This document shows positions 11,200 to 21,345 of a stretch of 64,000 nucleotides of DNA, one piece after another. Source of the DNA: Fagopyrum homotropicum. Taxonomy: Eukaryota > Streptophyta > Magnoliopsida > Caryophyllales > Polygonaceae. Under the pieces are notes generated by a model that saw nothing but the letters and a program-made list of their open reading frames with translations, did no database searches and was not told the DNA's origin. Position 1 is the stretch's first letter. Every line of letters starts with the position of its first letter. The DNA lies in contig BSWB01000006.1 in assembly GCA_033239125.1 (NCBI GenBank), positions 33,286,001 to 33,350,000 of the forward strand. Direction: 5' to 3'. Made by a program: the position numbers and the translations under genes.

Positions 11200-14100
11200 C
11201 GGCCTAACTCCGAATACCGAAGATGATCAATGAACTTTCCAAAGACTATAAAGACCGCTTCCGATCAAATCATATTAATGAGAATTCCCTAAAATAATAC
11301 CTCGAAGTAATCACAAGCGAAATAACCGAACTGGAAAATAAGGAACTAACCAAATCATTCTCAAATGAAGACATTAAAAAAAGTTGTTTTTGATATTAGT
11401 AGAATAAATCACCAAGGCCCGATGGAATGCGTGTCGGCTTCTTCCAAAAATATTTGTAATATCATAAGCAACTATTATCCATGCGGTAAAAAGATTCTAT
11501 CATACGGGTACAATTCTAAAACAAATCAATCGTACCTTCATCAGTCTAAGCCTAAAGATCGACAATCCAACTTCTACTAACCATTATAGACCTATTAATC
11601 TATGCTCAACAACATACATAATTATTGCAACAATTTTACCAAAATTGATTCATCCTTTTCAGAGTGCTTTTACGCGAAACAAATCGATTCACGATATTCT
11701 TATTGCCCATGAAAATTTTCACGGGTTTAAATCTAAAAAACGAAAAGAGGGTTATATAGCCATTAAACTCGACACGAAGAAAGCTATGATAGGGTGGAAT
11801 AGTCATTTATTCTCTTCGTCTTGGAAAAAAATTAGCTTTAAGAAGAAATTCATTAGCTGGATTAGAGAATGTATCTCTACCGTTTCATAGTCCATTCTAA
11901 TTAAACGATAAACCAACAAATCTTATATATCCAAAAATATGTGTACGTCAGGGTGACCCGAATTCACCTATGCTATTTAACTTAGTTGCGGAAGTTCTGG
12001 CACGAAATATACAAAAAGAAAGTAGCCAAAAAATGGGTTTCCAATAACTAGAGGTGGGTCTACTATCCCATTTATTGTCTTTGCAGATGATAAAATTATA
12101 TTCGTCAAAGCTTCAACAACGGAAAGTACTAAGGTTCTAGATATTCATCAAAGCTTCAACAACGGCAAGTACTAAGGTTCTAGATCTTTTGAATGGATAT
12201 TGCCACATCTCACGGCAAAAAGTTAACTTCCAAAAATCATCCTTTCAACTATAAAAATTGTTGGGCCCGATGTGGGAAGACAAATCCATTAAGTATTGGA
12301 ATAACCGCCACAAATTGCTTAGAAAAATAACTTGGGTGTTCAATTATCAACGGTAGGGTAAATAAGAGTGTCTTTAAAGATGTGGTAAATAAATCTAGAC
12401 AATAATTAACTAAATGGAAGGCTTCTATGTTTTTTTTTTGGTTGAGAGGAAGGCTTCTATGTTGTCCAAGAAGGAATAACAACCCTAACCAAGGCAAATT
12501 TCAATGCTAAACCAAATTTCGTCATGCAAAGTTTTTTGCTCCCTACAAGTATTCATAAAGAAGTAGATCAAAAAAATAAAACTTTCTTTAGGAACAAAGG
12601 GCATAACTAACACCCTCTTATCCTTTGGGATAAAATTTGCAAGTCTAAACAAAGAGGTGGAGTGGGTATTAGGAAAGCAATAGACATAAATAGGGTTCTC
12701 TAAATGAAACTACTATGAAAAATTATGGCTGAACCGAATTTGGGTTAAAATTATAAACGAAAAATACCTAAAAAGGTTCCTTCTTCTGTAACTACAAAAC
12801 TGTGAAAAATGCTTTTTCTAACGGAAGAGACTTATGAATCTTAGACATGAATTTGAGTAAGGTTTTCGATGGAATGTAGGTGATGACAAGAATGTTAAGT
12901 TTTGGAAAAACCAGTGGGTGTCGGATAAACCACTCATAAAACTACTTAAGAACAGTATTTCTATTCATGATGATAAAATACTTAGCAATTACATATTTGA
13001 AAACAAATGGGACTCATAGAAACTAGACCACAAACTATGAAACTCCCTTCCTCAGGAGATCATAACTGCAATCAAGTCCTACCAACTCCCAAAGTCATTT
13101 ATCCAAGATCGCCTCTATTGGGCAGCTTCGGATAATGGTTCATACTCCACAAAATTGGCCACGGACCTTATCCATAATAACAAAGGATTAACATTGAATC
13201 CAAAGAAAGTAAAAAAAAAATACCTTTCTTCGAAAACTAACTATAAATGGACTCTCAACTAAGGAAAATCTCGAGAAACAAAAATTTCCGATTCTCATAC
13301 AATGTACTCTATGCAACCATCCATATGAGTCAGCAAAACATGTATTATTTAGGTGTCACTTCCTATTAACAACATAAGTTATGGAAATATAAAAAAACAA
13401 ACTCCAACTAGTAAGTAACACAAACCAAAACATATGTGGCATGTTTAGTCTTTTAAGAGATAAACTAGATGATAAAACACTAGTACAATTGACTATTACT
13501 TGGTGGAATATTTGGTTCACTAGAAATTTAGGCATCTTTAATGATAAGAAACCACTAAACATTGATTTAGTTATTCAAACTCAAATATATGATTGGCAAG
13601 AAGCAAAAAAAAAAAAGAATCAAAATAAATCAAATACATCTAAGAATAGTTGGAAAAACCCGGATATCCATCGGATTAGACCCGAAAATGAATTCAGCAA
13701 ACTAAATTTTGACGGTTTTAAACTTGGATTTGGAGAATCAGCCTTCGGATTTATCCTCAGATACCAACATACATCAACCATTACCATACTATGGACAATG
13801 TGGAAATATATCGGTCCTCCATGCTAAATCATGTGCACTATGGAAATGTCTTATTTGATCTGAGCATGTGATTTGGAAATTAGAAAAATTGAAAGTGAAG
13901 GGGATAACCTTACGATTATCAATTCTTTTAAACAAATTTGAAAATCCCCATAGGAACTTGACCTTATTATTTCGGATATCTCTAACATTGTGGCTAGTTT
14001 CCGTTAGGCCAAGATCCATCACGTTTTTAGGGAAGTCAATTGTGTTGCCGATAAGCTTGCAGAATTTGGGACACGGCTACCCGTAGGTTTCAACATTGAC

Positions 14101-14200
14101 CAATGTCCAAATGGAAGATCTCATTCGAAAGGATGCCCTAGGTTAAAGAATTTCCAAAAGATGACCAATCTAATTTCTTACCGTACAATATAAAAAATGT
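11200..14200 (+). mobile_element. Non-LTR retrotransposon (L1-like LINE), degenerate
   Basis: The plus strand shows, in order and across frames, parts of a LINE ORF2. There is a LENKELTKSFSNEDIKK..ISR segment (11,310-11,400) and QSAFTRNKSIHDILIAHENF..KEGYIAIKLD (11,660-11,780). Next come RQGDPNSPMLFNLVAEVLAR (11,945-12,010) and IPFIVFADDKIIF with the catalytic FADD (about 12,070-12,105). A KGGVGIRKA..NVGDDKNVKFWKNQW segment (12,640-12,920) is the linker and zinc-binding region. An RNase H-like LNFDGFKLGFGESAFGFILR stretch lies at 13,700-13,760, with a further tail to about 14,150. Many stops and frameshifts are present. No poly-A tail or target duplication was identified, so the ends are approximate. 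Confidence 0.8.
12105..12185. repeat. 38-bp tandem duplication within LINE reverse transcriptase
   Basis: Positions 12,105-12,142 and 12,148-12,185 are the same 38-bp sequence with a single A/C difference, 5 bp apart. It follows directly after the FADD motif and disrupts the reading frame. Confidence 0.9.
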
Positions 14201-14615
14201 GTGCAAACAAAATCAACCAACAACAATTTTTAAACCAATTACGGTCATTGATCGTTAGGTTTCAATTAAAAAACACTTGAATTTCAATGTGTTTGTAAAA
14301 AACACTTGAATTTCAATGTGTCAAACACGTAACAAATTAGTAACAAAATCAACCAACAACAATGGCATACACATGTTTACGGTAGCTAAACAATGAAATG
14401 AGTTCACATAAAGGTTTTACAAAGTCACTTTCTTTCATTAATCGACTTTTATTCTTTCATGATTGTTGAAGAATTTGAAACCTGAAAATTGATACTCCAT
14501 GGACGATTTAGATTAGACTAAACAAAAATCTATTAGAATCTAGGGTTTTAATTGATGGAGAAAGTGATTGAAAAGCGAGTTGAATTGTTGCAACGGAGAA
14601 CGTACAATCTGCGAG
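14201..14615. other. AT-rich intergenic stretch
   Basis: It holds a roughly 28-bp tandem pair at 14,268-14,322 (unit containing AACACTTGAATTTCAATGTG). No gene is recognised. Confidence 0.5.
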
Positions 14616-14651
14616 AGTAAAACTTCCCAATTTATCCTCGTGAATAAATTG
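14616..14651. repeat. 36-bp direct repeat, left copy (flanks truncated retroelement)
   Basis: Identical over 36 bp to 17,944-17,979. It includes the inverted repeat CCCAATTTAT...ATAAATTGGG when the next two bases are counted, so it can fold into a hairpin. It directly abuts the truncated gag end of the element at 14,652. It is far longer than the 5-bp duplication normal for LTR retrotransposons. Confidence 0.95.
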
Positions 14652-15969
14652 GGGCTGCGCTTGTGGAAGCGGGAGGGTTCAAGGCTCCATCTGGGTTAGA
14701 ATAGGAAAACCCGGGATGGTTGTGGTTAGGCCGGTAATTCTTGAATTGCCGGTTGTTGTTGAAGTTCCTTGGGCCTTGATAGTTGTTGTAAGTGCCCCTT
14801 CCCATGTAGTTCACATCTTCCTCCTTGGGAGACAAGTTAGCTTGCATTTGCACTTGAGAGGTTGCTTGATTCTTCAAAGTTGTAGTGCACAACTCCCTCA
14901 AAGATTTCAACTCATTGTTGATAGCATCAAGCTTGAAGTTACTCATGGTGACTTCACTCACCTCATATGCTCCCGCTTTCCTCCCATCACTCTTCCTATG
15001 GGAGTACTTCTCAATCACCAAAGCTTGTTTCTCTACAAACTCCCAAACTTCATCTACATTCTTTTCCATGAAAGTCCCACCGGAGAGAGATTGGAGCTTG
15101 AATTGGTTATCTTCATCAAGTCCTTTGAAGTAGATCTCTAATAGCTCAATTTTTGGTATACCATGGTGTGGACAATCTAGGAGGAGGTCTTTGAACCTCT
15201 CCCAAGACTTGAATAAACTCTCTCTATCCTTCATCACGAAGTCATTGATCTTCCCTCTTAACTCGGTAGTCTTGGAAGGTGGGAAGAACTTAGTCAAAAA
15301 CTCGGTTGTCATCTCCTCCCAAGTACTCACTCGCCCTTGTGGAATAGATTGATACCAAGCCAAAGCTTTATCCTTAAGTGAGAAGGAGAAAGCCCTAAGC
15401 TTATGGTTGTTGCTCTCCAATCTAGGCGGTCTTAGAGTCTCCATCAAGATCTCATAATTCATCAAGTGTTGATGAGGAGACTCTCCTTCCATCCCTCCAA
15501 ATTGATTATGCCGGATCATTTGTAGAACTTGAGGGCGGAGCTCGTAATTATGGGTTGGGGGATCTCCTAAGTTCGCACCCGGACAGTGTGCTCTTTGTGC
15601 CGGATCCATACGTCGCCCTAAAGTTTGTGGCTCTTCAATAGCAATGGGCACAACCCGAATATTGACCGCCGGCTACGGTACCGGTGGTGGAGGTGGAGGA
15701 TCTTGAGGGTTAGGCTCTCTTCGCACAAGAGCTTGCCTAATCTCTTCAATCTCCCTCCTAATTGCTTCTTGCCTCTCATTGGCAAGTCTCCTGTCATTCT
15801 CCAAAGCTTCATCCCTTATCCTAATTTGCTCTAAAGCCTCATCCAACTCAGCTTGGAGATCTCTTCCGGCCATCTCTTTTCCCTTTCGAATGCTCTTGGA
15901 TCTAGATCTAAGGGTTTTCTCCGGTTCGGGATCGAATGGAGCTAAATCCTTGCCACGAGATCTTCGCAT
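14652..15969 (-). pseudogene. Ty3/gypsy (Athila/Tat-like) gag, truncated
   Basis: Gag polyprotein of a Ty3/gypsy element. The frame begins at the ATG ending at 15,969 (MRRSRGKDLAPFDPEPEK) and runs with a single internal TAG at 15,673-15,675. It includes a Glu/Arg-rich coiled-coil stretch (LQAELDEALEQIRIRDEAL), a proline run, and then the retrotransposon gag domain (RHNQFGGMEGESPHQHL, ALAWYQSIPQGRVSTWEEM, FLTKFFPPSKT, FKDLLLDCPHHG). Near the end are Asn-rich and Tyr-rich stretches just before where a zinc knuckle would be expected. It is cut off at 14,652 by the junction with the 36-bp direct repeat, so protease, polymerase and the 3' LTR are missing. Confidence 0.85.
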
Positions 15970-16085
15970 ACACCTAAAGAGTGAGAGATGTCCTGAAAAG
16001 CAAAGACACAAACCAAAAGAGATCAAAAGCAACAAGAAAGACCTACACTATAAACAATCACAAACAATGACTCAATCTTAACCTA

Positions 16086-16104
16086 GTTCCCGGCAACGGC
16101 GCCA
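16086..16104 (-). other. Primer-binding site (tRNA-Asp type)
   Basis: The minus strand reads TGGCGCCGTTGCCGGGAAC just inside the LTR. This matches the tRNA-Asp-type site seen in Athila/Tat-lineage plant retrotransposons, and its position between LTR and gag fits. Confidence 0.8.
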
Positions 16105-16110
16105 AAAACT

Positions 16111-17943
16111 TGTTACGCTAAGGATGTATGCACGCAAAAGCTTTAAATTTATAACTCGTTATATTTCTCCTAACTCCTAGCGAACCCGCAGTGTACGGGA
16201 CGTTTTGTAGTAGGGATAGTATTCCGAGGTCGAACACAAAGACTGATGTGAGATTGAATCGATTAATGACTAAAGATAGTGTTGATCTAGGCTAGGCTAA
16301 GAAAAGAGAAAGGAATAAAGAAAAGAAAAAAACTCAATGTTTTTGGTTTGGTTTTTAGGTGATCAATCAAAGATCACAAATCATGCAAAATCAACAATCA
16401 ACTAAGCTAACACCACAAGTAAACAAACAAACACGAGATAAGTAATCAAGAGAGAAAAACGGATTCTAGGGATTGGAAATTCCGGTTATGACATTGGACT
16501 CAAGCTATCTAATCATTCCTTGGATTAACTATAGTATGTTGGGAGTGAGTGTTTCTAGATTGGGATCAATCACCGGGTAGGTCTCATGGTCCACTAGTCC
16601 GTTCCTAAGGTCTCATCACCGGGTAAGTCTCAAAGAGCCTAAGGATAGGAATTCTACACAAACCGGATGGTATTCTAGGGATCTAACCTCTCTTTACCGG
16701 GTAAGTCTCGAAAAAGCAAGTCCTAAACACCTATCCTAGCACACTCAGTCCAATAGCGGCTTGTGAGGCTCACTACTACCTAGAGTTTGTCATCTTCGGT
16801 ATCTAAGAGCAAGAATTACCGGGTAGGTCTCTTCTAACACTTAGTTATTAACACTAGGTCACCCTAGGATAGATTTAACTCAACAAACACTAGGATTTCA
16901 ACAATCTAACAACCTAACACTAGGATTTATCATTACAAGCAAATTCATCAAAATCACGGGGTGTTCATCAAGGTCCACGGCCGTGGTTTGCCTAGAACAA
17001 ACCGTGGATCCTAACAGTGACTAGGTTCAATCAAACGAATCATCCAAGCATACATTTAAGTCTATTCTATCATAGTCCAAGTCATAACCATCCTTTCCTT
17101 ACCCTAGAATCGCATCTATTTAGCCATCAACATGCATCTTAAAGATCAAACTCAACAAGCATAAAATCATAGAATCCATGGCAAGGAGATGAAATGAAAG
17201 ATGGATTAAGCAATGAAACAAGTAACACAAGCTAATTCAAGGTTCAAGAAGGACTTACAACCCTTCAAAAGAAGGTTCAATCGATTCTTACAAAATCTTG
17301 CAAAACGTTTCACTCCAAATCACTCAAAAAGACTATGAACTATGAACTATTGTGCTTCTCCTTCTTCTCCAATGGAAGCCTTCCTTCTTCTCCAATGGAA
17401 GCTCCCATCCAATCTTCCAAATGAGAGAATCTTTCTTGTTGAGAGTGTGAGAAAGAATGAGAGTGAGAATGAATGTCCTTTCAGCCTTGCAGGACCACCT
17501 ATTTATCCTACAAATTTGTAAGAGTCGGCCATGAAGATCGTGGCACAGCTGTCACAACCGTCTGGCAAAAATCACAGTCCAATTCCACGCCCGTGGAAGT
17601 CCCAATGACCGTGGTTTTGATGCCTCAGCTTGTTTTGGATCATTAAGCTACGATTTGGTGCATGACATGCACCAACAAGGTCCCAAGTGTCCTCCTTAGC
17701 TCTTAACTTGCATCCCAATGAGTCAGAAGGTGTGTCATCTCGAGAAACGATCCTCAAATGTATCGATTAAGCTCCTAAATCTCCCAAAATACCTACAAAG
17801 TAATGCAAAAGTCCGTGTAGACGTCTATCTCGACAAAATACATGAATGGGTGCAAACGTCGTGAACTAGTGCTAAACCATGCATGAATGAGCGGAAAATC
17901 TATCTAAATGAGTGCCTAAACCTAAGTCATAAATCGTGTTATC
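16111..17943 (-). mobile_element. 5' LTR of Athila/Tat-like element (1.83 kb)
   Basis: On the minus strand it starts TGATAACACG (17,943) and ends AGCGTAACA (16,111), then a short spacer and the tRNA-Asp-type primer-binding site. It contains several CACGG palindromes: CCACGGCCGTGG at about 16,977-16,988 and CCACGCCCGTGG at about 17,585-17,596, plus half-sites. Several ACCGGGTA(A/G)GTCTC repeats lie at 16,570-16,830. The outer end coincides exactly with the right 36-bp direct repeat. Confidence 0.8.
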
Positions 17944-17979
17944 AGTAAAACTTCCCAATTTATCCTCGTGAATAAATTG
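17944..17979. repeat. 36-bp direct repeat, right copy
   Basis: Identical to 14,616-14,651. It begins at the base next to the terminal TG of the LTR. See the left copy. Confidence 0.95.
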
Positions 17980-18016
17980 CCCTTTTAATACTATCCATCG
18001 ATCGAATCAAATACAA

Positions 18017-18097
18017 CGATTAATCACTAAAGAGAGAATATAAGCACTAAATCAAGAAAAAGTCCGATTAATCACTAAAGAGAGAATATAAGCACTA
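18017..18097. repeat. 33-bp direct repeat pair
   Basis: 18,017-18,049 and 18,065-18,097 are identical (unit containing GATTAATCACTAAAGAGAG), separated by 15 bp. Confidence 0.9.
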
Positions 18098-19370
18098 GTT
18101 GGATACATACATCAACCATGCTGAATTTGGTCTTCCGTTAACTGATAAAATGTCATAAGCATGCTTCCGGGATTATTGCATGTAATGATGCAACTGAAGA
18201 GTGAAGATAATTGCATGCTCAGAAAGTCGTTTAACCTCCAGGAAAAGTGGTATAATTGTGTCTGATAATCCTTTTGGGACGAAGAACACAGACCAACTTT
18301 ACCATTCTTCGTTGCATGTATCTCACTGGGGAATGGGATGGTAAGGAGATTGGCAGACTCCATAACCAGATGCATTTTAAGCAGTTGGAATAGGTGCAGG
18401 CAAAGCCATTTCTTTGTTCATTGTGATCCCGCGCATTCCTGATCTGTGCACAGGCAAGATAATGACAACATATAGATCTCTCAATTTGAATCACATCTTC
18501 AATTTGCATCAAGTTTATGGCCCAAACAGTGATGCTAGAGATGCATCAGCAAATACCATATGATCTCCACAGCAGGAATTCAGCTGCACCCAATGCACAA
18601 CACGATGCTAAGAATATAATATGGTGCATGTTGGCTTAATGAAACATAAACCATGATAAATTTCCGTGTTAGTTTTCATACCCAATTGGGCAAGGTATTG
18701 AGCTGGACTATGCTGAACATCAACTTTATTCTACTAATAACCAGGCTTGGGCGGTGCATACGGTTTCATAGTATGAGTCATTTTCAGCAAAATACTATAA
18801 ATTGTAGTTTAGGTCCTCAAAAGAAAAACTTGTTAGTGTGCATAAACAGGGTGGTATGGAGCAGGATGGTTCAAACAAAATTTCAAGTTATTGCATTTCA
18901 AGAGTGAAGTTCACCAGAATAAACACTTTCATTCTTCTTCTACCAGCTACTATCCTAGTCAATGTCCCATGAACTGTCCCCCATTACACTAACAACCCCA
19001 GGTAAAATGAAACTCTCACATCATCTGCCCGTAGAGTAGTGTTACTTTATGCTATCAGCACGATACATGGGACATAACCCCACGACTGCAGGGCAGAAGA
19101 TTTGGACTGCATTAGTTAAAACCCAGGTGCAATGAATTATATTACACGACTCACTTGCACAGCTTTAGTAAAATTGACAGCGACAGTCCCACTTCAAAAA
19201 TCATCAATGATAAATTGATAACCAACAACTCAAGATTCATATTAAAAGCTAGGACAATTAGCAACTGAATTAGGATATCACTTTCAGAACAAAGAACACA
19301 GAATGGCATATCCTGAATTTACATTGCAGAGAAACTTACCAAAACTCTTCACCGTCTCAAATTCCCTTGA
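18098..19370 (-). other. 3' flank of the F-box gene, no gene recognised
   Basis: About 1.3 kb downstream of the F-box stop codon. Short open frames are present but none resembles a known protein. Part of it probably is 3' untranslated region; no clear polyadenylation signal stood out. Confidence 0.4.
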
Positions 19371-20480
19371 TCAACCATCGAGATCATTAAGCCTTGCATC
19401 AAAAGTGAACCCACGACAAAGCCCATCCCCAATACCCGAGCACCCATCTACCCACCTCCACACTCCATCAGGCTCCGCCTCCACCGGACAATCACACAAT
19501 ACCAGCTCTCCAATCCTCTTAGCAGAGAAACAAATCCTATCTCCACCCCCAAACACCTTAAACTTGCTAGATTCCTGGAAAAACCTATACATATCAGCCG
19601 GCATTCGGGCAGCCTCATGCCACTCCAATGTGTCTAGATCAAGCCTCAGGATCACAATAGTAGAGCACATCGCATTCAGAGAAAATGATGATTTTAGCCC
19701 TCCAATCATCAAGATATTATTCCCTACACCGCTAACCAGGCGAGGCCTCTTCAGTATATCGAACACATCACCCCATTCATGCTTCTCAACCCTAGTCCAA
19801 CCAAGGGATTTCCTCGATTCCGGCAATGTGCAATTAAACAGTTTCCACTGGCTTCTCCATGGTGATCCAACATCACAAAGAGTGTACAAGGAATCGCAAA
19901 TTAATATCGGACTCCTAGGCTTTGAAGGTAAATTGGAGGAGAATTTGAGCCAGCTGCTCGAACCACTGAAATAGAGAGTAGCGAGCTCGGTGAGAACGAG
20001 AACTCGGTTATCTGATCCAGCAAGCACTGAACCGTGCTTAGACCAAGCAGAGCCAAGCTGCGGCAAGACACGATAGCGGCGTGTCAGGGGGTTGCAAACG
20101 ACGAGAGATTTGCTGGACTCCGGCGAATCGCCCCATAGATAGACGAGTCCGAGAGAAGAGGTGACCGGAGAAACGGAACGGAAGGGAAGGAAACTTAGGT
20201 CGAATTTCAGCCAGTCTCCGGAACTCGGATCGAAAGCATGCAGTGTCGGAGAAGTGGTGGAGGCGATGCGTTGGTGGTGGTGCTGGTGAGGAGGACGAAG
20301 GGCTAGAAGAGAGAGGGGTGAATGTGAGGCGGAGATGAGGTGTAGGAAGGTGGATGAGATTAGGATTTCGCGGAAGGATTTGCAGACGGATCTGCATACG
20401 CCGATTTGGCGAAGCGAGAGTTTGAAGAAGATGATATGAAGAGTGTCTTGAGGAAGAAGGTTCATTGGAGAGGAATCCAT
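19371..20480 (-). CDS. F-box/kelch-repeat protein (single exon, 369 aa)
   Basis: Predicted substrate receptor of an SCF E3 ubiquitin ligase. The F-box binds SKP1/ASK proteins and the C-terminal kelch-like region would bind the target. The F-box is at about residues 6-45 (NLLPQDTLHIIFFKLSL, then CRSVCKSFREIL). The remainder shows repeated beta-propeller-like elements: SGDWLKFDLSFLP, SSLGLVYLWGD, LVVCNPLTRRYRVLPQL, a MIGGLKSS block and DTLEWHEAARMP followed by FKVFGGGDRICF. An LRPPHQHHHQR segment gives a His-rich linker. The ATG at 20,480 opens an uninterrupted frame with a normal F-box spacing, and an intronless structure is common in this family. The substrate is unknown. It may belong near the At5g43190 type, but that is from memory and uncertain. 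Confidence 0.9.
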   Translation of the reverse strand: MDSSPMNLLPQDTLHIIFFKLSLRQIGVCRSVCKSFREILISSTFLHLISASHSPLSLLALRPPHQHHHQRIASTTSPTLHAFDPSSGDWLKFDLSFLPFRSVSPVTSSLGLVYLWGDSPESSKSLVVCNPLTRRYRVLPQLGSAWSKHGSVLAGSDNRVLVLTELATLYFSGSSSWLKFSSNLPSKPRSPILICDSLYTLCDVGSPWRSQWKLFNCTLPESRKSLGWTRVEKHEWGDVFDILKRPRLVSGVGNNILMIGGLKSSFSLNAMCSTIVILRLDLDTLEWHEAARMPADMYRFFQESSKFKVFGGGDRICFSAKRIGELVLCDCPVEAEPDGVWRWVDGCSGIGDGLCRGFTFDARLNDLDG

Positions 20481-20640
20481 GGCGGTTGGATTTGGAGATT
20501 CTTTAGGGTAAGGAGATTGAAGACAGACAATCAGACACGAAAGTAATTTTTGTGTGAAGGATTGAGCATGCGCAGATTAAAAATGGAAGAGGAGGGGAAG
20601 ACGATATGAAATTCCGAAAACATCCTTGTCATGGTGGGAT
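20481..20640 (-). promoter_or_regulatory. Probable 5' untranslated region and promoter of F-box gene
   Basis: Sequence directly upstream of the F-box ATG. It is purine-rich (GGAGATTCTTTAGGG and similar words on the plus strand). No clear TATA box was identified. Confidence 0.3.
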
Positions 20641-21345
20641 TACAACTTCGAGGTTTTTAACCCTTTTGTTTCCTTTATTTACGATTTTAGTCAAAAAAGA
20701 AAAAAGAGTTTCAAATCCGATGGCGCGTTTCTTGTCTGGAAAAGAAGAGTTTCTCAATAAAGAAAGAAACTAAACTGAATAAACAATGACCATATAGATA
20801 TCATTCCTAAGAGTTTCCAATAACCTCTGTTGGGTGCATTTCGATCGCCTAATTCAGTCTATTTTTCACAAATACCCCGAAAGATGAATTTATCCTAAAC
20901 AATTTGGACAAATCATAAAATGACAATGTCATGTAATCTTCAGCACTGCTTAGACTAGCAATCACAAAACGTCCCATAATTCAGTCTATTTTTCACAAAT
21001 ACCCTCAAAGATGAGGCTATTTTGTATATTTTAACAAAAATAACTTTTCTGGGCATAGACTACCTTCATCATGCAGCCCAGCTGTCCAATACCAGGCATT
21101 TCATATGCATCAGAAAATCTAGAGCATTACAATACCCTTTTCCAAAAGAAGAAAAGAATCTATATAATACCTGGTGCAGTATAACCCATGTGCAAGGGCC
21201 TGAATGTCTGACGAACTTCATGTCAAGTTCTTCAATAACCAAATATACTCCATGAGTCCATGCCATAAATGATCAATAATTTATAGTGTTTCCATGTTTT
21301 CAAACTACTAAAGGTTCGGCTTCTGTTCTTTACTAGTCTCTGACC
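20641..21345. other. Intergenic region and probable 3' untranslated region of bZIP gene
   Basis: A word of about 25 bp beginning AATTCAGTCTATTTTTCACA occurs twice (about 20,850 and 20,980). No gene is recognised. The part nearest 21,345 is expected to be the bZIP transcript's 3' end. Confidence 0.4.

Noticed and set aside
18112..18907. Possible small gene downstream of the F-box gene
   Set aside because: Frames of 84-93 codons on both strands without similarity, conserved motifs or splice structure; more likely 3' flank.
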